The notes beneath the pieces are model-generated. The model saw only the letters and a list, made by a program, of their open reading frames with translations, did not search any database and had not been told where the DNA came from. Both the position numbers and the translations under genes were made by a program. This document shows positions 25,801 to 32,347 of a stretch of 64,000 nucleotides of DNA, piece after piece; position 1 is the first letter of the stretch; each line of letters begins with the position of its first letter. Source of the stretch: Micromussa lordhowensis (lineage: Eukaryota > Cnidaria > Anthozoa > Scleractinia > Lobophylliidae); the NCBI GenBank assembly GCA_964020085.1, contig OZ026599.1, positions 32,167,229-32,231,228 on the forward strand. The letters are read 5' to 3'.

Positions 25801-27093
25801 AAAAGCGGGAAATTGCATCATCAATATCCTTGAATCCTGATCACTACTGAGATCATATGGAAAATATGCCACTCGGGTCTAGGATTTCATATGAAATCCG
25901 CAGGTGGCCTATTTTCCAACAAAACCCTTGTGTCCACATAATAAAATTCTTTATTAAAAACTGGATCATTGGATATTGCAATTCAAGAGTTTTCATTGGC
26001 TTAGCCATCATGGGCTATGATCCATTATACCATACGAATATGGTAAGCGTATGCATGATTTTTTTGGAGGCGTTTTTTTTTTAATCTAGTTTGCTATATT
26101 TTGGGGGCGTTTTTAATAAAACAATTATTCTACTCGCACTTGTTGGATATAAGATGATTATAACCAACTCGGCGCTATGCGCCTCAGTGGCTATCTACCA
26201 TCTCATATCCAACGTATGCTTGTAGAGTAATTGTTAAGTACAACATGCACTGTAGGTCAATTCAGACTCCAATACCTCAGATGTTTCCAAAAGTGCTTTT
26301 TCCAATAATTCCACTTTTGAGGATTCTGCAGCATCAACACTGAGAAAAAACGACAGTACACAAAACAAACCATAAACAATAGGCTTGTGACCTCAATATC
26401 AGAATCCTGGTGTACATTATGTCTGCTGTAGACCTCCCTCAATGGTCCACATGCACCTTTCTCTAAGATTGCATCCTTTTCTACGATTTTATGACAGTAC
26501 AATGTAGGTTTGTTGAATAGAATATGCCCAGGGAAGTAAATCACATGTTGAAAAGAAGCCTTTCCTTCTCCTACTGACCAATAATACTAGGTGTAGTAAA
26601 TGGAATATCTGGTGTATCAAATTCAACTACTTTCAAACGGCCATGAATCGAAATGTACAAAAATGTAGCACTTTTTATACACTTGTAACGTATGAGTTAT
26701 AAAGTCGAAAGTACCAATAATAATTTCGTGAATTTTATAATTGCGACTGTGTTCGACGCGACATAAAGTGATCGACTGCCAGAAATTTGCTTGGTTTTAC
26801 CCAGCTCAATCCATTTTACGTTCGAATGAATGGTCAGTACACCGGATTGACTGCGGGTTCAAAATATGTTCATCGGCCGGTATAATTGTCCCTAAAATCC
26901 ATTGAAATACTTGCAAGAGGCTTCAAACTTACTATTCAGATTCTTCTCCTTCAGCTTGCTCATCCACCTCTTCCGAAGTCATGCCAGAAGTTGAAAGACC
27001 TGTATCGAGTGATGGAAACAGAGCCGACGAACCTATGTCTTCCGAGCTGGCGGGAGAAGGCGAAAAGATATTCAGCGCAGTAGGAGATATCAT
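6092..27093 (-). CDS. TBRG1: TBRG1 (NIAM)-like FYRN/FYRC protein with an N-terminal HARE-HTH-like domain, 19 exons
   Basis: Vertebrate TBRG1/NIAM is a nuclear growth inhibitor that interacts with ARF and MDM2; FYR domains are typical of chromatin-linked proteins. Exons from the 5' end: 26933-27093, 26579-26670 (uncertain), 26276-26325, 24113-24195, 23810-23852, 23480-23542, 21999-22070, 20399-20479, 18430-18500, 14430-14677, 13421-13561, 12782-12889, 12054-12109, 11329-11475, 9083-9180, 8843-8997, 7438-7629, 6450-6572, 6092-6267. Phases are continuous over 720 codons. Approximate domains: HARE-HTH-like 85-164; acidic run 165-188; basic coiled segment 189-245 (VERKFILKRLFQYQ, compare human EERRYLLKKLLQLQ); Lys/Ala/Pro-rich linker 260-400; FYRN 405-472 (LTVHSLGE, VHDRPGFHSE, YTCKILDGG); FYRC 473-556 (FGFSHPTIQYLIQ, PGARKCTKYQWVKF); Ser/Pro/Thr-rich acidic tail. 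Human TBRG1 is about 411 residues, so this protein is much longer. The first ATG (27091-27093) and second exon are the least certain parts; the TBRG1-homologous half is secure. Confidence 0.85.
6740..7085. repeat. Degenerate minisatellite, GCGGGAAAAC...GTAAACCGG-type unit
   Basis: About ten imperfect head-to-tail units of roughly 30 bp, each built on a core like GCGGGAAAAcATGTAAaCcGGtGGAAA. The array lies in the intron between TBRG1 exons 7438-7629 and 6450-6572. Open frames across it on both strands are products of the repeat, not genes. Confidence 0.7.
7211..7296. mobile_element. Short MITE-like inverted repeat (CAGTCAAACC...AGTTCGACTG)
   Basis: The ends CAGTCAAACCT and AGTTCGACTG are near reverse complements. 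Inside, CAAGCGACCACTTA and AGGTGGTCGCTTG form a second inverted pair. This is the pattern of a small non-autonomous DNA element in a TBRG1 intron. Confidence 0.55.
8174..8346. mobile_element. 173-bp fold-back element
   Basis: The outer arms, GAAGAATATAAAGGCAGAAA onward (8174-8207) and their reverse complement ending at 8346, match over about 34 bases. Inner arms GTGTACTATATTTCGGCTGG and its complement follow after a short A-rich interruption. The whole unit can fold into one long hairpin. It lies in the intron between TBRG1 exons 8843-8997 and 7438-7629. Confidence 0.75.
8545..8680 (+). repeat. Dispersed repeat, copy 1 (GTGGTGCTGCGTCGGTGGGG family)
   Basis: This segment is matched in reverse complement by 22724-22845, including GTGGTGCTGC[GA]TCGGTGGGGAGTATT, GTGAATTGGCCAC and the end CGGAGCGAAT. 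Two copies in opposite orientation within one gene show that it is an interspersed element rather than a local duplication. Confidence 0.7.
9487..9903. mobile_element. MITE-like element with 18-bp terminal inverted repeats
   Basis: The left end (G)TTTAAGGCGGGGGTAAAC and the right end GTTTACCCCCGCCTTAA are nearly perfect inverted repeats about 417 bp apart. The interior has no coding capacity. It lies in the TBRG1 intron between exons 11329-11475 and 9083-9180. Confidence 0.65.
10178..10230. repeat. Short hairpin CTCGATCCCAGGG...CCCTGGGATCGAG
   Basis: A perfect inverted repeat of about 13 bases separated by a short GC-rich loop. It may be the core of a degraded fold-back element. No coding sequence is visible here. 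Confidence 0.5.
10293..10467. mobile_element. MITE with AGAGCGTTTTCA termini
   Basis: The termini AGAGCGTTTTCA (10293) and TGAAAACGCTCT (ending 10467) are exact reverse complements about 175 bp apart. The interior is non-coding and contains two related CACCAA[CT]ATGGC[CT]GCCG blocks. It is intronic in the TBRG1-like gene. Confidence 0.65.
12521..12765 (-). mobile_element. tRNA-derived SINE, family 1, minus-strand copy
   Basis: On the minus strand it starts GGGAGGCAGCATGGTCAAGTGG, an A-box-like tRNA head, and has the same body as the copies at 23175 and 61036, with a shared CCAACTGGTC[AT]GCCTCC block. It ends near a TTTAGCAC[TA]G[AT]TGTGCTAA motif. It sits only about 16 bp inside the intron after the TBRG1 donor at 12781. 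Confidence 0.75.
12969..13075 (+). repeat. Dispersed repeat related to 52678-52745
   Basis: Both loci share AGGCTCGATTT...GCCG and CGAACAGC[GC]GCTGGTAATCG with similar spacing, so they are copies of one interspersed element. The sequence is non-coding. Confidence 0.5.
13651..13812. mobile_element. MITE-like element with ACTGTTGAACC / GGTTCAACTGT ends
   Basis: The ends ACACTGTTGAACCTTGCTATCTC and GAGATAGAAGGGTTCAACTGT are inverted repeats about 160 bp apart. The interior repeats the theme CTATCTTGAACTC, giving the look of a pogo/Tigger-type non-autonomous element, like the one at 38854-39035. Confidence 0.55.
13866..14045 (+). mobile_element. tRNA-like SINE
   Basis: GGGATGGCACAGTAGTGGGA followed by CCAGGTTTTAATCGAGTCC resembles a tRNA A box and B box with standard spacing. 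The tail CCACGGGTTTTCCTCCGGGTTCTCCGG is a typical tRNA-unrelated SINE body. The tRNA part cannot fold well enough to be a working tRNA. Confidence 0.5.
15526..18060 (-). mobile_element. Truncated and broken CR1/L2-type non-LTR retrotransposon
   Basis: Reading on the minus strand, the element begins within the C-terminal end of an AP-endonuclease domain (SLIDLFFTSRPD, then GFSDDSAIF) and runs through a reverse transcriptase: DPRNYRPISVLPVVSKVLERL, AFDTVDQDIL, SGVPQGSILGPLLF, the catalytic LYADDTVLY, then the YLGVVFDN-like and LFDYCDVAW blocks. It ends with AATAAAATAG and short ACTTAG repeats near 15526-15556. The 5' part is missing. There is an in-frame stop near 17209, a frameshift just before the YADD box (about 16530), and another frameshift near 16280. 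It is dead and lies in a TBRG1 intron. Confidence 0.85.
18062..18167. repeat. CCATGACTTTCC repeat flanking the LINE
   Basis: Several copies of TTCCATGAC[CT]TT and CCATGACTTTCCAGG lie here. A shorter piece of the same repeat is at 15426-15455, on the other side of the LINE, and a degenerate version is at 55880-55965. The arrangement suggests that the LINE landed in an older element. Confidence 0.55.
20030..20142. repeat. TTGCATTGC-type low-complexity repeat
   Basis: About 110 bp of GTTGCATTGCATTGC and TGTTG variants, an imperfect pentamer-like simple repeat in a TBRG1 intron. The open frame over it is low-complexity (many Cys, Ile and Leu) and is not a gene. Confidence 0.6.
20793..20939. mobile_element. 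Fold-back MITE (TGGATAA/TTATCCA palindromes)
   Basis: The left arm, GGCCC..TTTGTTTGAAAGGTGGATAA with CTATCCACC, pairs with the right arm, GGTGGATAACATTATCCGGCC with TTCGAACAACCGGGGCC. Inside, ATCACTATCCAGTGGATA pairs with TATCCAATGGATAGCGAT. The unit is nested palindromic and non-coding. Confidence 0.65.
21059..21581. mobile_element. 523-bp TIR element flanked by a 36-bp direct duplication
   Basis: The ends CAGGGGTCGAAATG and CATTTCGACCCCTG are perfect 14-bp inverted repeats. The flanks 21022-21057 and 21582-21618 are direct repeats of each other (AGTGTAG[CT]CAATCAGAGA, then a GGCATTCATGATAGAA block). The interior holds repeated GACAGGTAAA motifs and no coding frame. The long flanking duplication is unusual for a DNA transposon. 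Confidence 0.7.
22724..22845 (-). repeat. Dispersed repeat, copy 2 (inverted relative to 8545-8680)
   Basis: Reverse complement of the element at 8545-8680, starting ATTCGCTCC and ending with the complement of TTTCTAAAGAAACTGTGG. The surrounding sequence has CCCCTAATTAAGAGG and CCCTATTAAGTGGCCAC blocks, probably a further degenerate element. Confidence 0.7.
23175..23450 (+). mobile_element. tRNA-derived SINE, family 1, plus-strand copy
   Basis: GGCAGTGTGGCTGAGTGGTG (A-box-like head) and CATGGGTTCAAGTCC (B box) are followed by the family body with CTAACTGGCCTGCCTCC and a TGGCATACC tail. It ends a few bases before the TBRG1 exon at 23480-23542. The head resembles a class-II (Leu or Ser) tRNA but is degenerate. 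Confidence 0.7.
24950..25409 (+). mobile_element. 3' end of a non-LTR retrotransposon with (ATTC)n tail
   Basis: A plus-strand frame reads NALQLWNNI, then KKFRSNYFDCIMRKF before a stop, which resembles the extreme C-terminus of LINE reverse transcriptase ORFs (A..LWN..P followed by a basic segment). Downstream is a non-coding stretch, AATAAAGTG and about nine ATTC units (25370-25409), the usual 3' tail of such elements. Confidence 0.6.
25858..25919. repeat. 62-bp hairpin centred on ATTTCATATGAAAT
   Basis: TGGAAAATATGCCACTCGGGT pairs with the complement of CAGGTGGCCTATTTTCCA around a perfect ATTTCATATGAAAT centre. It is probably a fold-back element core. Confidence 0.55.
26130..26240. mobile_element. 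Fold-back element (AACAATTATTCTACTCGCA...)
   Basis: The left arm ACAATTATTCTACTCGCAC..TTGGATATAAGATG pairs imperfectly with the right arm CATCTCATATCCAACGTATGCTTGTAGAGTAATTGTT. The loop centres on GGCGCTATGCGCC. It is non-coding and intronic in TBRG1. Confidence 0.55.
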
Positions 27094-27300
27094 CGTAGCG
27101 GGTGACAGAGCATTGACATCGGTATCTGTGAAAGACGCTGCAATGACTCCACAATGATGATGAATGATAAACAAATCTGTTCAGGTCGCCATGTTTTGTG
27201 AAGACAAGGCGTGGTTACAAAGGGAAGACTAGTTCCAGTCCCTAAACATTATCCGCTCTTGCTTCCATGCGCATTGCGCATGCAAGTTCTGGACTCTCTC
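27094..27300 (-). promoter_or_regulatory. Probable 5' region or promoter of the TBRG1-like gene with an NRF1-like site
   Basis: This stretch lies directly upstream of the chosen start codon. Around 27267-27284 is TGCGCATTGCGCATGC, close to the palindromic NRF1 consensus (TGCGCATGCGCA), a site common in housekeeping promoters. A splice acceptor-like TTCACAG near 27126 could close a 5' UTR intron. The transcription start is not visible from sequence. Confidence 0.3.
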
Positions 27301-28539
27301 TTCTCCCGCCCGAGTTCAACCCCTGTATTGCACGGGGAAAGGAGAATTCAGGGACTGGTCAATATCTTCATGAAACTCCTCGTGCCTGTACCAAATCACC
27401 CGCACACCCCTCAAAGGTCAAATGGTACCCCCCGCCTTAGTCATGCAAGATCGCAATCACTTTTTTTTTGTATTTTATTGATTTTTATTGATTAAAGTTT
27501 TTACAAGAAATTATTGTAGAAAACAAAATCGGCTGTATATAATAAATTACATCGGTTTTTTTTCACTTCAGTATTTAAAAAAATTATTAGAAAAGAAAAA
27601 AAGAAAACGGCTGTATATAATAAATAACACAAAAAACTACAAGATACCACTAGAGAGATGAACTGCAATAGACCAATTTCGATATATTAAAATTAAAATC
27701 CTGTTTTTGTTTTAAGATTGCAATCACGGTCATACAATCGGTAATGCCGTAAGATTGATTAAACTTTTAAGCCATTAACCTTTTTCATATAATTTTTGAA
27801 TCATCAGCAGTATCACCTGCATGGCAAGCCTTGGACGTACTGGAACCCACAGTGAAAACGGAGGAGAGGAAGACCATGTTTGACTTGGAAAGAACTCGAC
27901 AAACCCATGCGAAGCATTGTCAACTGTCTTTGTTATTTTTTTGTAGATTATTTCGTCTCAGTTCCAGCTGTCTTTACCGCGTTGCCATCATTAGCTATAC
28001 TATGTACTGTCGTATACATGTGTCACTGAGCTTCGGAGAGAACATGTTAAAAAAAAAATTACTGTCATTTATAGACAAGAGTAAAAATAACGTACCAGGA
28101 GTTATGCAAAAGCCTCGTCTTGTGCGCAAAATAATATCTTTCCTAAATCACTGAACCCACAGTGTGTTGCTGCCCTTTCCACAGTTAGATCATCGCGTTT
28201 ACATGCTTAGAAGACGTTTTTACTTTGCATTATTATTTTGCTTTTTGCCCCCAACCCCTCCCCTTCACTTCAATTTTCGCTCCATTTCCCTCGAAGTATT
28301 GAATTTAAATCATCCGTTTGCCTTGGTTCCGGTTCAAGAGAGAAAGCATTCCAAGTCACAGGAAGCTAAGTTGAAATTGCTGCCGAATCAAACTTCACAA
28401 CAACGATCCCAACCACAAAAAACAGCGATTGAGACTCAGAACAGAAGAGCTGTTTGAAAACTTGCTGAACAAACCTCACAATCAGTTGCAATGTGTAAGT
28501 GAAAGAAACTACATGACGCATTGAATTCCGCTGGAAACA

Positions 28540-28670
28540 AAAGCCGAAAACAAAAGGCATTATTCTGAATATTCAGATATATGCATAGCTGAAACATTTT
28601 GTGGCTAATAACATATACCTTGTCGAAAAGTTTACTGGAAGAATCAAAACATTCAGCAGAGACTGACAAG
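28540..28670 (+). promoter_or_regulatory. 5' region of the first micro-membrane-protein gene, conserved in its paralogue
   Basis: The block around 28546-28600 (ACAAAAGGCATT, then ATATGCATAGCTGAAAC) is matched before the second gene at 32207-32252 (ACAAAAGGCATT, ATATGCGCATAACTGAAAC). Both sit about 70-130 bp before the ATG. It is either an inherited promoter or 5' UTR, or simply part of the duplicated segment. Confidence 0.45.
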
Positions 28671-29919
28671 ATGAGGAAGACTTCAGGGATGGCGGTTCAT
28701 TTTCTGGCAATTCTTGTAGCCTTCGTTTCCAGTGTAGCTGCCAAAACCGAAGCAGGTAAACTTACAAAGTAATATATTTGAGTGCATGGCTAACGACGCT
28801 AAGTGTCGAGCGCGAAGCGAACAACTTTCGCAAGATATTTGTTGCACTTTAATCGTGTTTGTTTACACGATATTTTAGTGTCTTACGATTTCCTCCTTAA
28901 ATGAAAACTTTATATATATTAGTGCAAGTCGGCCTTCTTCCTTTGTTTATATCTTCTGTGTCTTGTTGTTCTATTTTTTTTTCGCACTGATGTTGACTAC
29001 ACTTCATGAACGAAATCATGTTTGTTTATCTTTGTACTGTACTTCCAAACCGACTGACTTATGACTGACTGACTGACTGACTGACTAACAGACTGATTGA
29101 CTGACTGACTGCTGGCTAACTGACTGACTAGTCGGTAGCTCAGTGGCAGATATTAGATTTTGCTGCTATTTTATTTGTGCCGACTTCGTTCGAAGTGTGA
29201 GTGTCTACGAACTCTTCCACAAGTCTGCAAGGCCAAAGGTTTATTACGGCAGTATACATCTCTAAAAGTAAATGAGGTGAATATCAACCAACTTTCAGTT
29301 TTCTTCTTTTCTTCAACGAATTCATGAAAAAACTGCGGAGTCTAGAAAGTAGATGACGTTAGAAAGTAATACCTTGAAGTTTTCCAACTGGAACTAATTA
29401 TAACAAAATAGTACTTCCAGATTTTTCTGGGAGTCGCCTGTATCATGGCAAGACCGACAGAAACGACAAAAACATGATGGCATTTCTGACTTGCAGTTTG
29501 AGATCAATCTATAGAAGACATGTATCTGACATATATCCATCTGACATACACATTTGTCGAAGAAAGCATTACAAAATCGGAAAATTGAAACACTCGTGTC
29601 AGTTCTGTTGTCTGCAAGCTTTTGGCCTATTGTCGGTACAAGATGAAGCATACTGCATTAGTCACCTAAGTTAATTTTTCAAAAATTTCTCCCTAGACTA
29701 ACGGAAAAGCTTAATGAGCTACAGTAATTACGATGTCTAATCCAAACAATCGTGATTAAACAAAAAGTTGATTAATAGATCGATCTTTGGCCCAGTAGTA
29801 TAGTCGGAGAGCGTGGGACTTCATTTCCATCAAGCGTAGGGAACAGAAAGGCCAAGAGAAATTCTCGTTAAACCAGAGATCTAGGGAGCAGGCAACTGGG
29901 CATTTGGACTGAAAGGGAC

Positions 29920-29950
<31 letters not shown>

Positions 29951-31253
29951 AACAACAAAATTTTATTGCTTACAAATATAAGTAATTACATAAGTTTTCC
30001 CCCGCGAATAGCTTATAAACTAATCGAGGCGGGGAGATCTAAAGACATTTTACAAATACAAGGTTTATCTATAGATGGACTAAATAACAGGGAAAACACT
30101 ACCTATACAATACATAGAATAGAGTAACATAAAACAAAAACAAATATATTAAAACTTTACGAAAAGAGGCTAACCTAAAGTATTAAATAACTTAATAAGA
30201 CAGGAGACTTCAACATATTCATCTTCAGACCGCAAGAAATTTAGTAATAATTCCTTTATCTTTTTACGAAAGGACGAACGTTTAAGTACTTTGATCGAAT
30301 AAGGAATAGAGTTCCAAATTTGGGCGCCGATTCTGGAGAAAAAGGCGTACATTTTATCGGTTCTAGAGAACTTAACGTAAAACGACTCGCTAGAGACAGA
30401 CCTTGTTCTGTAGTTGTGAATCTGACTTGTTTTAACGAACTGATTGAGTATACTAACTGGTGCTGTCTGTCTGTTGATATCATACAATAAATAGCTACTA
30501 GGACACTTTTTAAACGAATGGCATGAAAAGATTATAATGGATCATTACAAAAGGGTTATAAAATCTCCATCCCTCTTACTGTAATTTAGCTCTTGTTATG
30601 AATTTAATTCCAGACAGTGAACGTTTTTCATTCGTTCTTCCCTGCTTGGTCCCTTCCTTCCTCCGCTTACACATTCATTTCCTTCCGCAGAAGAAGACAG
30701 AGAACTGGTTATCATCTTAGCAGCTGTAGCGCTCGGTGTTCTCGTCCTTGCTCTCTTTCTGCTCCTCATCAGTTGCTGCTGCTTTTGGAAAATGTGAGTA
30801 GCAGTTTACGTGTAATTACTTGATGCTAGAAACGCGCCGAGACCAGTTGAGAATCCTTGAATTTGATTGGCTGTCTGCTGCCAAACAATTAGATTATGAG
30901 CTCGATCCAGGTTTTAATCAACTCATAGTTTCTTGTTTGGTAAAACCCATGCCAAACGACCAAACGATCGAGTGGGTGCCGGCCAAATTCAGCCAAAAAT
31001 GCATGCGGGGATATCTATATCAGTGACTTGATATTACAATGGAAATCAGGGCAGCGGATCTAGACAACGCCTCTGATTGGCTAATTACAAATTTCGGGTA
31101 CGATAAATAAAGGAAACAGCGCTGTAAATCCTTGGGAAGACAAACGGATACTTATAATTTATTTTTCGTATGTTCAATAAAATCCAACTAAACATTTTTT
31201 TCTTCTTCGCTTATATTTTTAGGCTGAGGAAGGCAGAGACTCAGAACTATTAA
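28671..31253 (+). CDS. Small signal-peptide plus single-TM protein, paralogue 1 (72 aa, 3 exons)
   Basis: Exons 28671-28755, 30691-30793 and 31223-31253, all with GT-AG introns and matching phases (1, then 2), giving 73 codons with the stop. Residues 1-24 form a signal peptide (hydrophobic HFLAILVAFVSS, probable cleavage after VAA). What remains outside the membrane is a very short acidic piece (KTEAEEDRE). Residues about 35-58 form one hydrophobic helix, followed by CCCFW and a short polar tail (KMLRKAETQNY). The three cysteines at the membrane edge could be lipidated; this is inference. The paralogue at 32348-35839 has the same exon lengths (85 and 103 nt), which is the main reason to believe the gene is real. 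An AATAAA lies near 31660. I do not recognise the family, and no function is claimed. Confidence 0.72.
29040..29130. repeat. (GACT)n microsatellite
   Basis: About 90 bp of GACT/CTGA tetranucleotide repeats in intron 1 of the first micro-membrane-protein gene. A shorter CTAACTGACTGGCTGACC run lies at the matching place in the second gene (about 32680), which fits duplication of the whole locus. Confidence 0.75.
29915..30500 (-). mobile_element. 3' remnant of a non-LTR retrotransposon with (GTT)n tail
   Basis: A minus-strand frame (30170-30487) carries the C-terminal signature of LINE reverse transcriptases: SQIHNYRTRS, FSRIGAQIWNSIPYSIK and a basic end (FRKKIKELL). The minus-strand 3' end has CAATAAAATTTT followed by about nine GTT units, which on the plus strand read ACAACAACAA at 29920-29952. 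It is 5' truncated and sits in intron 1 of the first micro-membrane-protein gene. It is unrelated in sequence detail to the LINE at 15.5-18 kb. Confidence 0.75.
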
Positions 31254-32347
31254 AAGGAAAACTGACTATCAGCTCAATTCAATTTTTCTGATTTTGTATT
31301 TGGACTAACGCGAAGTTTGTCGTTATTCTTCTAGTATCAACTCCTTAGTCCACGCTGCTTTGGCAGAATATAAACGAACGATTGCCTGTTCAATGGAACA
31401 GTGTTAGCTATATACCAAAAGAGATGATTCAATAGAAGACAAATACGAGAAAAAATATATATATCCTCAATCAGCTATGGAGTGTTCGCCCCATTGTAGC
31501 TCCAATTAAGAATGTCCTGTATGCTTTGAAATGAAAATTAAAAAATAATATTTTGTTATGTGTGACTCTGTGACTTGCTTGAAAGGAACGACTTGTCGGT
31601 GTAATGGGTGGGGGGAAGGTTCAATTATTTTTTATCCTTTGATTTATGAACACCACACGAATAAAATCAAATAAACTATAAAATATATTTATGAACGAAA
31701 AAGTCTTGCGTCTCAGTTGATTTCTGCTCAAAACTTCAATGACGTAGTCTCGCCTCTGAAATTCATTTTAAGTCAAGGATAATCACAAATAGAAACGCGA
31801 TACCATAAAGCAGCACGATGCACCGCCTTATATAAACTCAATATAGTAACATACATAACTGATGTACAAAATAACTCGTAGCTCGTACCTCGTTCAGTGT
31901 TTTTAGTTCTTTTTTGGGGGGGTTCCCTTTTCGAACCCCCTTCCTTTCATAACGTCTCTATAAATAACCAGCCGTGTTTAAAAGTGATTCATATCCATTC
32001 GAGAAATTAATTTAAAGAAATTGCAGTGTAATTTGTTGTCAAATTAACGTAACTGACGAACATTCACAAGATCAGGCAGTTTCCAGAAACAGCTGTTGTA
32101 AAACTGGTTGACAATCTTCCCTACCCAGCTGAGTTACTACAATACAACCGCCAAGCGTGAAATAAATACTCGATAAAAAAATCGTTAATAATAAAACCGA
32201 GTAAAAACAAAAGGCATTCTTTTGAACACTCAATATGCGCATAACTGAAACTGTTCGATGGTGGCGGCGGAGCAGATTGTCATTTTAACGAATCAAAGAA
32301 ATTGTCTGAAAATTCAAGAGATTCAACGTTAACCTACTAAGGTCACG

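Noticed and set aside
18430..26325. Two separate genes (HTH gene plus TBRG1)
   Set aside because: Phases are all continuous across 21999-20479, and no stop or terminal exon lies between; kept as one gene, with the test listed in the findings.
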